Of a stretch of DNA of 64,000 nucleotides, positions 1 to 10,534 are shown piece by piece. Both the position numbers and the translations under genes were made by a program. The notes beneath the pieces are model-generated. The model worked only from the letters and a program-made list of their open reading frames with translations, had not been told where the DNA came from and did no database searches. Source of the stretch: Fonsecaea monophora (lineage: Eukaryota > Ascomycota > Eurotiomycetes > Chaetothyriales > Herpotrichiellaceae); assembly GCF_001642475.1 (NCBI RefSeq), contig NW_019173981.1, forward strand, positions 124,001-188,000. The letters run 5' to 3'. How positions within the stretch are numbered: the stretch's first letter is position 1; each line of letters begins with the position of its first letter.

Positions 1-935
1 AAAGACGGGCCAAAATGGTCTTACAACGGTAGAAGAGTGCCGCGCACACACCAGAAATATAACACCACTCTCTCCAAAAGAACCCCCCGGGTTCGGAAGC
101 CCTCTTTGGGGGGAAAAGAGATGGAGCACGAACGTCTTAACCGTGTACATCCTCGGGGTTGACAAAACAAGCAATGCCAATGATCCGTACCTCGTAATAC
201 TCGGCAGGTTGCCGTACTCGGTAGATAGCCGTATCAGCGGTCTTTTATCCCCGCCGGATTCAACCTCATTAATTCTTTACCAAGGCCTGAGCCTCGGCAG
301 GAACATTGAGCAGATATAAAAAAGTAGTAGGGGTAGCTCTACTGGACAACCAATAGTTTGAGCCTTGAACAGGCCATGGGCCTGCAAAACAAGCATGGAA
401 ACAAGAGAATATACCTGAGAAGCATTGCATGGGTGTCTTTGAGGACTGTTGACTCCACTGTCGGTTTGGGGACTTTGTGGATACGTATCATATGTGGACG
501 TCTGCCTCCACACTCAGTCCCCAGAAAATGATACGATGGAGACGATGTCTGCGCGTGGACGAGGTCATGTGTAAAGACTTTTGAAAGTGATGATCCATTT
601 GCCGTCCTCGGCCCTCGGGATGCCCACTTAATGAGAGAAGCTTTCTCCTTAGCTAGACGGAAACTCTCTTAGAACGCGCAGTCACATTCGCTCGGAGGGT
701 GGGAGCCTTGGCTTGCCTCGGGATGATGTGCATGTTCCTGTGGAAGCACGAGAAGGGTAGAATGAGGAAAGGGTCGGGAGGACAAAGGAAAATATGCCAA
801 TGACAGTCGGTCATGCTAACGATTGTGTTCGAATTTGATATGTGACAATGTTGATTGGGATTTCTGCGCTCCAGACTTTTGCGGCCTCTAACCAATTCTA
901 TAGCCGTATCAATAGCATCAATGTCGAATCCCAGC
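1..935. other. Intergenic, no gene seen
   Basis: Only short ORFs without recognisable domains occur here. This stretch includes the 3' flank of the minus-strand LYS2 gene. I see no repeat or RNA gene. Confidence 0.6.
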
Positions 936-3900
936 TCAAGCTAGACCGCCTCGCCCCCCAACGCTTGACAATGCCTTGCGCTGTATATCCGATACCGTCA
1001 CCTCTGGCAAACTCTTAACACCATCCTGGTCTCTCCCAGCATTTGGAGGTGGGAGAAATCCGATCTGAACCAAATAAGCCAGATACAGCCCGATCTCACG
1101 CTTTGTGACACCACTTCCCGCACTGACGTCTTCTCGAGTCCATTTCTCGTCGGCGTAAAGTGCCTTCTCGGCATTGCTGTCATCGAGTTCTGGGGCGCGT
1201 GTATTCGAGGGGAGATCGTTCGCGACAAAGGTAAAGAGTGGCATTAGAGCAAAATCGGCGTGTGCGCTGACGTAGTGCTCAAGCGAAGATGCCCAAGGGA
1301 CGTAATCCGTTAGGTCCACCTTGTATCCATAGGTTTGAAGAGCTGCGAGATATTGGTTGAACCGCAGTCTCGGGTGCCCTGTAATCTGAGCCACACTGAC
1401 TCCTTGAGAAGACGGAGGATGGAAAGCACATGCCACCACCGTGCGAGCGACATGGTCCACCGGAACCATGTTCACCGTGTTGTTAATATTAGGCCGCGTA
1501 CCGAGCTGTATGCAGCCCTTGAGCATCCGAATCAAAAAGTCGTCCGTGTTTGTGACGCCAGTCTTGGAAGAGCCAAGCACATAACCGGGCCTAACGATGC
1601 AGCCACGGAGGCCTCGTCGACCAGCTTCGCGACAAAGATATTCCGCTACCCATTTGCTCTGGCCATAGCCGGTGCCTAATCCTTTTCGACTGCCCATCAA
1701 GTCATCGTCTTCACTGATACCTTCTCCACCGGCGGCGACGATGCGTTCTGATTCGAAGACAAAGTGTTCGTGGTCGAGCACGCTGGTTGAGGACACGAAC
1801 CCAAAGAATTTGGGTTTACCTTGGGCGCAGATCTTCATGGTTTCAATAGTGCCGAGAACGTTGGCTGGCTTGAGCATCTCGTATGTATTGATCCAATGAA
1901 CTTGGGCACCATTATGGATGACAACGTCAACCTCGTCAACAATTTGCTTCCATCTTGTATCGGAAATGCCAAGTTGCGGCGGCCCTAGTTCGCCTGTGAC
2001 ACACTCGATTCGAGATTCCCACGAGTCATCCCAGACACCATAAGCCTGACATGTTGTTTTAATGCGGGAAAGTGCCGCTGCTTCGTCTTTGGCTCTGACC
2101 AGAACAAAGATTTTGTTAACTTGAGGGTTTTTGCGGTCCAAAAGATCTTTCAATACGAACGATCCCAAGAAACCTGTTGCCCCAGTAAGGAACACCACCG
2201 GCGCCGAAGGCACATTGGGAGAAGCAGAAGGGAATGAGGTAGGCAGCGTCTTGGCCATGATGGGGGCATCATCACCGTATTGATCTTCAGCCTTGACTCC
2301 GTTGGATTGAGTGCCATCTGCGGCACTTTCAACCTCAACTGCCTCTCCACCACCCAGAGAATCAGCCGCTCGCAAGTGATCAATGACAGCAGCCATCTCC
2401 TTCAGCGTGTGTCGATTATATATCCTGCTGATCGGAAGATTGACTCCAAGTGTTCTTCTGACCTGATAAGCGAGCTGTTGCGCTTTCATACTCTCACCAC
2501 CAATCGCAAAGAACGAGTCGTTTGGACTGATGGTTCGCGGAATCAATCCTGGGACAAGTTTGGCCCAGATGTGTGCAAGGGCTAGTTCGCCTTCCGTGAG
2601 TTGTTGCAACATAGAAGACTTCCGCCGCGTCCGTGCTGAGAGTATTCCTGCGTCCGGGAAAGGCAGCTTGGGCCTGTCGACCTTGCCATTGGGATTTAAA
2701 GGCATAGCTTTCATCGGCACTATGACAGAAGGTACTGCATAAGCAGGTAGCTTGGTTCGCAGATACTCTTGCACTTCAATCTGAAGCAGTTGAAACCGCT
2801 CGACTCTCCCAATCAGAGTTCCGTCGTCCGGGATATCCTCTTTGCCCTTTTCGGCAAGGAATTGTGCCCACGCTTTCATTTGGGGCACAATGTAGCTGAC
2901 CAGAGTCTGCTCCTCGAACTTGTCTCTTCGCACGAGAGTCACATTTTCGCGCACCAGCGGATGTCGAGAGAGGTGAGTGTCGATTTCTCCAAGTTCGATC
3001 CGGAAGCCTCTGATCTTTACTTGATCGTCAGCCCTGCCAGAGCATTCCACATCTCCTGTCGGCGTGTAACGTCCGAGATCTCCGCTGCGATAGAGGCGAT
3101 CACGGGGTCCCAGGTAATACTTCGCCCAAGGCTCGTTCTTATATTTTTGTTCAAACCTTGCTTTATCTGACTCGAGGCCTTTTTCATGACCTGGGAACCA
3201 GTTGTTGACGAATTTCTTAGCCGTAAGCTCGGGAGTTCCCAAATAGCCTTCTGCAAGTCCACTTGCCCTGATGTAGATTTCTCCGATCTCGCCAACGGCA
3301 CACAATTTGATCGGGTCGAAGCGGTTTATCACGAGCATCTGGACGTTATACATACCTCTGCCGACCGGGATGACGTCCTTCATACCATCGAGGAAGGCGT
3401 CGTTTTCGTTCCACGACGGTATCTCGTAGTAACTCACAGCTCTGGAAGTCTCTGTCGTTCCCCACATGTTGACGATCCGAACGTTGGGCGCCAGATTCTG
3501 TAGGGATCTACAGTCCCTCTTGATCAAGATATCCCCCACGAAAAAGGCATGATGAAGAGTTTCAAACTTTGCAGTTGCACCCCCGACCAGAATTTGACCC
3601 ATGGCTGGTGTCAGATGTGTCACTGTCGCGCCATATTCTTTCATCCACTCTGCCAGTAGCTCGTTTTGGATATCATTCTTTGATGGCACAAGCAGCTGCG
3701 CCCCCAGGAACAGCGGTGTAAAAATGTCTCTTTGAATGGGATCGTGCGCGATGCCGCTCAGCATGGTGAATTTGTCTTTCTCAGACAAGTTGAACGTCAT
3801 CGCCATCCAGTCGAAATAAAATGCCAATGAGTAGTGGCGACCTCTGACACCTTTCGGTTTACCTTCAGAACCAGACGTGAAAGAGAGGGTGGGAATCGAG

Positions 3901-5180
3901 TCAGGCCCAACCACAACCCCAGGACCTTTGGCTTTAAGTTCCCGGACAGACTCAAAAATATCCTTTCCGGCAACTTCGCCACCTTGAAGAAAGCCGTCAT
4001 CCTGTAGGCGTAAAGCCGGGACCTCTGTCTTGAGGTCCAGATTGTCAGTTATAAAATCCCGTACCTTCTCCGAGAGTTCACCAGCATCTTGAGTAGCCTT
4101 ATCGATGATGACAAGTGCCCGTGGTCTGGACACGTCCAGATAGATGTTTTGTCTATCAGGTGGGTAGGCAGGATCCAGTACTGAAAACGTGCCACCTGCC
4201 TTCAAAATACCCATAATGGCGACTACTAGGTCAACTCCCCGATAAGAGTATATCATGACAACATCACCCCTCTCCAGACCAGACTTGACCAGGTGATGGG
4301 CCAGAATATTGGAAGACTCGTGTATTTGCTGATAAGTGAATGTTCTTTCTGGCCCATCCTCAGATTTTGTTTCTACCACACATGTTCGTTCAGGATGCGC
4401 TTCCGCATTTGCAGCAAAGATATCGTGGATAGCGCCACGGAAAGACGACCACTCCAAATCGCTGGTTGGGTTGGGTATGAGAGCTTGCTCTTGAGGGGTG
4501 GCGAACACGATACCACCCACAGGAGCATGCACATCGCGCGCTGCATTTTCCAGCAGCTGCGTGATTTGAGCCAGGATTCCGGCTACCCTTGCACTCGACA
4601 CAAGACGCTGGTTGTACCGCGCCGTCAGCCGGAGATCGCCTTCAGCGGAGCAAGAATATGACAGCAGAAAGTCGGTCGTTTCAGCACTACCGGGTAGACT
4701 GGCACCATCGTCATTGCTGTCGAAACAAGCAAATCGAAACAGAACCGGTCTCTTTAAGCTCGTCTGGAGATCTGCAAGAGGTACAATCTTCTCTGCGGCC
4801 TGAGCCGATAGTTCTAGTACCCTTTTGAGCAGCTGCGAGAACGGCTCCGAGGCAGCGACAGCTGTTCTGAGGACAAATGGAGGGCCGTTAGTTTTCGCAT
4901 TAGTGCCGATGCTGATATCCTCGTCGCCAGTTAGCCTGCTCACCAGAACAATGAGAGTTGTCTGAATGACGGTGGTGAACGATGCGAGGCTAGACAGTGT
5001 TTTCAAGGCATCTCTGGTGGTTATCGGAGCAGCAAGCGACTCGGCCGCCTCGATGGGCCGTTTGTGTACATTCTCGGTGGTAACTTCAGGGTAGTCTCTG
5101 GTCAACGGCGAAATTGTTTGATCCTGTAGAAGTTGGGTCCACCAAGCCAGGCGCTCTTCGTGTGCAGCTGCTGTAGCCAT
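936..5180 (-). CDS. LYS2: L-2-aminoadipate reductase (alpha-aminoadipate reductase)
   Basis: Reduces alpha-aminoadipate to its semialdehyde in the fungal lysine pathway, using ATP, a phosphopantetheine arm and NADPH. The single exon encodes 1414 residues, close to yeast Lys2. Order of parts: a condensation-like N-terminal region; an adenylation domain with the P-loop-like LSFTSGSEGKPKG near residue 430; a carrier domain with FFAIGGESMKAQQ near 890, whose Ser takes the pantetheine; and a terminal reductase with the Rossmann motif TGATGFLG near 995 and a YGQSK active-site motif. I chose the ATG at 5180 (MATAAAHEERL) because the open frame upstream adds only eight residues before it. The gene is divergent from the membrane-protein gene at 5627. 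A Gcn4/CpcA-type site lies 37 bp upstream. Needs activation by a phosphopantetheinyl transferase (Lys5 in yeast), not seen in this window. Confidence 0.96.
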   Translation of the reverse strand: MATAAAHEERLAWWTQLLQDQTISPLTRDYPEVTTENVHKRPIEAAESLAAPITTRDALKTLSSLASFTTVIQTTLIVLVSRLTGDEDISIGTNAKTNGPPFVLRTAVAASEPFSQLLKRVLELSAQAAEKIVPLADLQTSLKRPVLFRFACFDSNDDGASLPGSAETTDFLLSYSCSAEGDLRLTARYNQRLVSSARVAGILAQITQLLENAARDVHAPVGGIVFATPQEQALIPNPTSDLEWSSFRGAIHDIFAANAEAHPERTCVVETKSEDGPERTFTYQQIHESSNILAHHLVKSGLERGDVVMIYSYRGVDLVVAIMGILKAGGTFSVLDPAYPPDRQNIYLDVSRPRALVIIDKATQDAGELSEKVRDFITDNLDLKTEVPALRLQDDGFLQGGEVAGKDIFESVRELKAKGPGVVVGPDSIPTLSFTSGSEGKPKGVRGRHYSLAFYFDWMAMTFNLSEKDKFTMLSGIAHDPIQRDIFTPLFLGAQLLVPSKNDIQNELLAEWMKEYGATVTHLTPAMGQILVGGATAKFETLHHAFFVGDILIKRDCRSLQNLAPNVRIVNMWGTTETSRAVSYYEIPSWNENDAFLDGMKDVIPVGRGMYNVQMLVINRFDPIKLCAVGEIGEIYIRASGLAEGYLGTPELTAKKFVNNWFPGHEKGLESDKARFEQKYKNEPWAKYYLGPRDRLYRSGDLGRYTPTGDVECSGRADDQVKIRGFRIELGEIDTHLSRHPLVRENVTLVRRDKFEEQTLVSYIVPQMKAWAQFLAEKGKEDIPDDGTLIGRVERFQLLQIEVQEYLRTKLPAYAVPSVIVPMKAMPLNPNGKVDRPKLPFPDAGILSARTRRKSSMLQQLTEGELALAHIWAKLVPGLIPRTISPNDSFFAIGGESMKAQQLAYQVRRTLGVNLPISRIYNRHTLKEMAAVIDHLRAADSLGGGEAVEVESAADGTQSNGVKAEDQYGDDAPIMAKTLPTSFPSASPNVPSAPVVFLTGATGFLGSFVLKDLLDRKNPQVNKIFVLVRAKDEAAALSRIKTTCQAYGVWDDSWESRIECVTGELGPPQLGISDTRWKQIVDEVDVVIHNGAQVHWINTYEMLKPANVLGTIETMKICAQGKPKFFGFVSSTSVLDHEHFVFESERIVAAGGEGISEDDDLMGSRKGLGTGYGQSKWVAEYLCREAGRRGLRGCIVRPGYVLGSSKTGVTNTDDFLIRMLKGCIQLGTRPNINNTVNMVPVDHVARTVVACAFHPPSSQGVSVAQITGHPRLRFNQYLAALQTYGYKVDLTDYVPWASSLEHYVSAHADFALMPLFTFVANDLPSNTRAPELDDSNAEKALYADEKWTREDVSAGSGVTKREIGLYLAYLVQIGFLPPPNAGRDQDGVKSLPEVTVSDIQRKALSSVGGRGGLA

Positions 5181-5626
5181 GGCTGAGAGTGTATGCAGAA
5201 ACAAATGAGCCTCGAGTGAGTCACCCAGGCTCTTGTACAGAGGGAGGAAAAAGGAAAAATTATCATTGCGCTGCCTGAGAAAATATTCCGCCGTAGCGAA
5301 TTCAAGTGCAGGCCAGGATGCACGAGGACCTGGGGGTTCGATATCGGACTTGGCATCTCTATTATGTGCTCCGATTGGCCAGCCTTGCGTCAGCCTTGCT
5401 TCCCCAGACTCTAGCGACCTGTCACAATTTCAAATGGCGCGAGTGGCGCAATCACCAACGATAGCATCAATCTCTCTGCCCGCAGGTCACTCGATCCTGT
5501 AACACTTCAATCCGCACAACATGTTTCTGCTCTTTCAATAGATTCCCTTTGACGCGTTCAAGCACTTCTCTCTTGTTCTTTTCTTCTCCCCCGTTTAGTC
5601 AGTCACTCGCTTCGTCCTTCAGCACA
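5181..5626. promoter_or_regulatory. Divergent promoter between LYS2 and the type II membrane protein
   Basis: A 446-bp interval separates the two start codons. It contains the TGAGTCA element near LYS2 and an inverted CCAAT (ATTGG at 5374-5378). No gene is seen inside. Confidence 0.5.
5217..5223. promoter_or_regulatory. Gcn4/CpcA-type site upstream of LYS2
   Basis: The heptamer TGAGTCA, a perfect palindromic general amino-acid-control element, sits 37 bp upstream of the LYS2 ATG. LYS genes are known targets of Gcn4 in yeast and CpcA in aspergilli. Function here is inferred from the sequence match and the target; it may fall in the 5' UTR, because the transcription start is unknown. Confidence 0.5.
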
Positions 5627-7528
5627 ATGCCCCCACGCCATTTCACCCGGTATATTGTTATCGCGGCAGTCTTCGTTTGTGGCCTCATAATATTGTCTTC
5701 GACGTCGAATCCCTCCACCGCCACCGTAATTGACGCAATCCCGTATCCAGAAGTCCTCCGAGATGTAATGCCCAAATTCACGGTCCCGAACCTCCGCTGG
5801 TCCTTCCAGAGTTCCGCACACAAACCTCCTGAACAGAAGAATAGCACGCATGGTGATAGCTCCTGGTACAGCGACTGGAAATGGCTCAATCCCTTCTCGT
5901 CCTCTGTGACGCTCGACGAAGACCGGGTCGTCTTACCTCCCCTGGCTGAACGGCCGCCAATTTACACATTCTACGACACTTCGATCGAAAGAGATGAAGA
6001 TACAAAGAGCATCGATAAAGACTTTCTATTGACGTGGCGGCGGGCTTGGTGGGCACACGGGTTTCGACCGGTGATCTTGACTGATGCGGAGGCCATGAGC
6101 CATCCGCTCTATCAGACACTCCACGCAAAGGGCATGCCTGCTTCGCTGGAGCAAGAATTCCGACAGTGGTTGGCATGGGCTCATATGGGGACTGGCATGC
6201 TTGCCAGCTGGTACTGCTTGCCCATGGGCCCTGCTGATGATGCTCTTCTGTCTCACCTCCGTCGTGGTCAGTATCCTGAGCTGACCAAGTTTAAAGGCTT
6301 GGGGTCTGGTCTTTTTGCCGGAGAAAAGACCCAAATAAATGATGCCATCAAATCCGCACTCGACAACGTCAAACTGAGCTCTTTCAAAACCATTGCGGAT
6401 GCCATTGACGCAGAACGTTTCAAAGTTGAGCAGCCCACTTCCATCGCGCATTATGATCCCAAGACAGTGGCTTCCAAATACCCTATTCTGGCAGAATTGA
6501 TGGCCAAAGATGTGAACAAAGGCCGACGTTCGCTAAACCAACTCATGATCGCACATCTTCAAGTCGTGTGGCAAAATACATTCAGTGCTGGCATTGCCGT
6601 CCTGCAGCCTCTTGCAGCCCACACCTTCACGCTTGTTCAACCGTCCAAGGATCTGGCTCGGCTTCTTGCGGAATGTCCCAGTTCGATCTTGCAATCATCT
6701 TGTCCTCCGAACCGGCCAAAATGCTCCCCCTGTACTGGCTCGAAATTGAGAATCACGACGGCTCCTTCCTTTCGGAATACGTCTTCTTTGTTTACGATTG
6801 CCGTTGTACCTCACCCTTATACAATGATCACACTGATGAATCAATCTGATGCCATATCGGTTGCTCATATCAGGCGGCACACTGAACGAGATCCTTGGAT
6901 AACCGCAGTTACGCGGGATCTATTGGGAGACGCCCGTGGAGGCCCAAGCAGGGTAGTAGCCTTGAAGGATGCGGTGGCATCAGAATATGGCGAACAGCGC
7001 TCCTTGTGGTTTACCACTGAACATTTCCCTGCGTCTTTCAATCCACCACCCCCTCCCCCAAAGTCACCGACCAATGACGCCCGTCCAGCGAAGGAGGAAG
7101 TTTCTCCGTTTCCAGAGGATTGGCTCACAGATCTCGACTGGCACTTTGGCTTTCCCATCCCAAGGACGACCGTGTCTCACGGAGAATCTTTGCCTCCAGT
7201 ACCCGGACCTGAGCGTTGGGCCAAATTTCCGTCTGGTCTTCCCACCGAGCGTAAAAAGGCGTCTGATCCCAACCCACCTACAGAAGAACAGGCGGCAATC
7301 GAGGTCGACCTTTTACGGAAGGCAAGGAAAACCGTCAATAGCAAGGACGAGGCTGTGCTCAAGATCCGCGGCGTGGCAGAGGCGTGGAATCTGGCCGACG
7401 CGGAGGCTTGGAAGTTTGTGAAGAGTTTCCGTGCCCGTCAGGTAGTGGAGAGACTGAGATTTGAGGAGGAGGAGTCGGCATATGAAACTGGGGGCGTGAG
7501 AGGGAATAATCGATGGTGGGGCTCATGA
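5627..7528 (+). CDS. Conserved type II membrane protein, function unknown
   Basis: Single-exon gene of 633 residues. I chose the ATG at 5627 rather than 5549 because it is followed by a short basic stretch and one hydrophobic anchor (about residues 9-27), which suggests a signal-anchored secretory-pathway protein. The lumenal part starts with a TFYDTS block and a WRRAWWAHGFRPVIL block that resemble the opening of fungal glycosyltransferases acting in the Golgi, but I see no clear DxD motif placed as expected. A CPPNRPKCSPC cysteine motif lies in the middle, followed by a proline run near residue 470. The C-terminal third is charged and probably flexible. I believe it belongs to a fungal family with no assigned function; the glycosyltransferase idea is inference only. 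Confidence 0.8.
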   Translation: MPPRHFTRYIVIAAVFVCGLIILSSTSNPSTATVIDAIPYPEVLRDVMPKFTVPNLRWSFQSSAHKPPEQKNSTHGDSSWYSDWKWLNPFSSSVTLDEDRVVLPPLAERPPIYTFYDTSIERDEDTKSIDKDFLLTWRRAWWAHGFRPVILTDAEAMSHPLYQTLHAKGMPASLEQEFRQWLAWAHMGTGMLASWYCLPMGPADDALLSHLRRGQYPELTKFKGLGSGLFAGEKTQINDAIKSALDNVKLSSFKTIADAIDAERFKVEQPTSIAHYDPKTVASKYPILAELMAKDVNKGRRSLNQLMIAHLQVVWQNTFSAGIAVLQPLAAHTFTLVQPSKDLARLLAECPSSILQSSCPPNRPKCSPCTGSKLRITTAPSFRNTSSLFTIAVVPHPYTMITLMNQSDAISVAHIRRHTERDPWITAVTRDLLGDARGGPSRVVALKDAVASEYGEQRSLWFTTEHFPASFNPPPPPPKSPTNDARPAKEEVSPFPEDWLTDLDWHFGFPIPRTTVSHGESLPPVPGPERWAKFPSGLPTERKKASDPNPPTEEQAAIEVDLLRKARKTVNSKDEAVLKIRGVAEAWNLADAEAWKFVKSFRARQVVERLRFEEEESAYETGGVRGNNRWWGS

Positions 7529-9013
7529 TTCGGATTTGCCCTCGACTATGAGCCTGGGCAGTCGTGGTCACTGGACAGATATGAAGCCCGGAATATCGGT
7601 TTAGTGCCCAAGGTGACCGGCCTGCCGAGGCTGCTCCATCGCAAAGCCTCGATGTAGATGGTGAGTGACTGTAAGCCATGATACATCACGGTCTTCAAAC
7701 AATGTCCAGATACAGGCGATAGCTGGTTTTCGCCAGATGTGTTACTTTCTGCCGGACCTCAATCAACCCCCTACGGATTCAAGGGAGGGACGCACAAATT
7801 GGGAAAGCATTGCCCACGACGACTTGAGTGGAATAGCTGATTCCAGGGGTCCGGGCCAGGAGGACCCCATGAAGCACCGTCGAAGACCAACGTCGAAGAG
7901 CACCGTCGAGGGAAGGCCTTGTCATATCTCCGGGTTAATGGTCAGATCTCCAAAGTGCAGGTCGAGGGCCATGTACCAGGAAAAGGCTTGAATTACCGGC
8001 TGGAGGATGATCGAGAGCGGTCGAGAATCTGGTATCGAGTCTGGCACTGCTTGTTTCGGACGTGTCTGTGCATTCTCAATCTCGATCTCGGTGCCGTTTG
8101 TGGCAACCACACATTCCCGTGTAAGGAAGGGATGCCTCAGGTTCAGATCGCGTTCCGGCCAATTTCCCGAGTACGCGTCGGGACTTGCTACCTGGTGCTG
8201 GCGAAAGTCGACTTGGTTGCTGATGGTGAACGGGAGGAATTATCATCGTCGCGCCGTCTGATCCTGTCATCGCTGAAGTTATGCCTTTTTGTGTGTTGAC
8301 TGATCCATGTGGGACCTTATTCTTGACAAGACCAACCAGTCTCGGAGGATTTCGTGATGACCCGAATGAGCGCGTCTTCGCGACTGATGCAGGTTCTTGC
8401 GGAGAAGAATCTTAGACCACAGCGATCCTGTGTGAGAGAAAAAAGTCTTCGATACTCTACTCTTTTTGGTCACAGGTCATAAGTCGAAAGGTCACAACTT
8501 GAAAGAGAAAATACGACTTTAGGGAAGCATCCTCCTTCAAACCGACACGGGTGTTTTAGCGGCAAAGGCAAAGGGGGGTGTTGGAATGTGCCAACTATGC
8601 TGCTTGGCTATTGAAGCCAGTGCTGAGGTGTCAGCCAGGAATGTCGTTGCTCTTGGACGGGAAAATCTCTGGCTTGGCGAGACATCTGGATCTGGTGTGT
8701 GACATCCATCCATCCCTTGCATTCATCCCTTATCGTCAGGGGTCGCTCGTGTTCTAAACGCCCCACATGGAGTGAGTGAGTTCGGTTTCGTGGTATATGT
8801 ACCTGAGGAGAAGGTTTCGGCGGCGAGATATTACGAGACCGCGATCGATAATGAGTGGGTGCTTCATCACAATACCACAACATAGCTCATAACCTAGAGA
8901 AAGGACACGGGAACGCGGTTTGTAAAGCCGGGTAGAGAAAAAAAAATCTCTGTTCAATGGGGATGACATGAATCGGTGGCACATTTCCGAATTTAAAACA
9001 GCATTATGGTGCC
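7529..9013. other. Intergenic, no gene seen
   Basis: 1.5 kb between a plus-strand gene end and the 3' end of the broken kinase-like gene. ORFs up to about 126 codons occur on both strands, but none shows a recognisable motif. Confidence 0.55.
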
Positions 9014-9844
9014 TCATGAAGGATACAGGTCCTCCGTCATATTCGGCGAACTGATGCGCTCATTGTCCAACGCTGCTGCAAGCTCGTCTGCAGTGGCAAA
9101 GGATCCTTCAGTCCAACAGGCCTCGATGATGTGGCCAAGCCATATGCCGTCGGTCGACGGAAGACTGGCCTTGCTTGGCCAGGAAAAGGGATGTCCAGGT
9201 TGTCGAGGTTGCCAGTCTTGGAAGAGGTCGAATTTGCAATCCCGACCAGTAACGACTTCGAACATGACGGTCCCAAAATTTCCAATGTCAGTGAGGACGG
9301 ATCCGCCATCTGCATTAGGTTTCTTCATATCCCAGTCCAGCGGTATCAGACTAGATTCCCCAAAGTCAGTGATGTAGATCGATTGGCCGTCGTCGATCAA
9401 GAAGTTGTCGGAGCGGACGTCAGCCACAATGACACGCCGGCGGTGAATCTCTGAGAGCGTATGCGCCATTTCCGACAACCACCTCAGTTGCGTCTGCCGG
9501 GATGGCTTCTCACGTTCCAAGTAGCTGCAAAGATCGCCGTATGTGGCGTGTTTCATTCGAATTGACAGATCGGCTGAATCGAGATCATAACAGGGCACTA
9601 CTCCAGGGCAGCCTTACAGACGTCTGAAAATTGCCTTTTCTTTATTGAACTGGTCCACTCGGTATTGCAGCATATCGAAGTCTCCCGGCTCGACGGTGAG
9701 CGTCCCGTCGCTAGGGACATCGACCCCTAGCCAGAGCCGTGGTATTTTCACCGCAAAAGTCCCCGCCCGAACGTTCAAGCCAGAGCCGCCCGTCCCCAGG
9801 ATTTCTTGTGTCACGGCTGTGCCATCTAGATGGAGGAACCCCAT
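9014..9844 (-). pseudogene. Protein-kinase-like gene interrupted by an in-frame stop
   Basis: Reads as one continuous frame of about 275 residues apart from a TAA at 9614-9616. Before the stop are MGFLHLDG, a glycine-rich loop GTGGSG and the VAIK-like lysine in FAVKIPR. After it come a catalytic-loop-like VADVRSDNFLI, the DFG motif in ITDFGES and a C-lobe ending ACWTEGSF. This layout fits a family of small fungal kinase-like proteins that is often multicopy. The stop falls where the family usually has a residue after an RL pair (RL-G-x-HPG), and the reading frame is the same on both sides, so a substitution is likelier than an indel. I looked for an intron: GTAAGG follows the arginine codon, but the nearby AG sites give introns that are too short or shift the frame. 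A sequencing error or stop readthrough cannot be excluded. Confidence 0.75.
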
Positions 9845-10534
9845 GATCGCTGGGGCAAGCGAGCGAGTGAGGGAGGGTGAGGGAACGACCAGTGAGGTAT
9901 ACCGAGGGTTGAAGGCAGGGATATAGGTGACGTGAAGAATATCCAAGCAATGCTTTAGGTGGTCGAATGTAAGTAGCAGGAAATACTGAGTAGGGAGGAC
10001 AAATGGCCAGAAGTTCACAGGCGTGTTGTAACTCAGCTAATGGTGCCTCTGCGTGTCCTGCCCTGTCACTGCCTGTCTGGATCTCATAAGGTGGATTGTC
10101 TCACTGCCTGTGAGACCAAGGGCGTCCAAATCTCTACATACTTGTAGTAGGTATGAGGGTGACGGTATTGACCATGCCTCTTTTGGAATCTCGCTGGGTG
10201 ATTCGTGAAGTAATAGGTCAAAGGGTTTTGACGGTGCCGGAAGCTACACGGCTGGCCACCTTAGCTTCTTCTGTTATACCTAGAAGTACTTTTGGCTGTT
10301 TAGCGGATACGGCGCCACAGAAAGGATGATCACCTCCTTGTAGGGTGCTAGGGTGCGAGGGCTCGTGCGTGACAGGCAAGGACCCTGAGGCTCTTCACAC
10401 GTAACAGTGACGTACGTCCTCATATGCCAGATGCGCCTCTTCCTCAGTTGGCCTAATATGAAGTGGCCCAGCGCTTTGCACAAGTTACGCATCCACACCC
10501 ATCAAAGTCTATCGCAGACTCATCCATCACTAAA
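9845..10534. other. Intergenic between divergent genes, no gene seen
   Basis: 690 bp separating the kinase-like pseudogene and the glycine-zipper gene. It presumably holds both promoters. No specific element was recognised. Confidence 0.5.

Noticed and set aside
5279..5300. Lys14-like site (TCCGCC..) upstream of LYS2
   Set aside because: It does not fit the TCCRNYGGA consensus and filamentous fungi lack clear Lys14 control.
9571..9616. Intron that would remove the stop in the kinase-like gene
   Set aside because: A GTAAGG donor exists, but the AG sites at 20 and about 44 bp give an implausible length or a frameshift and delete conserved residues.
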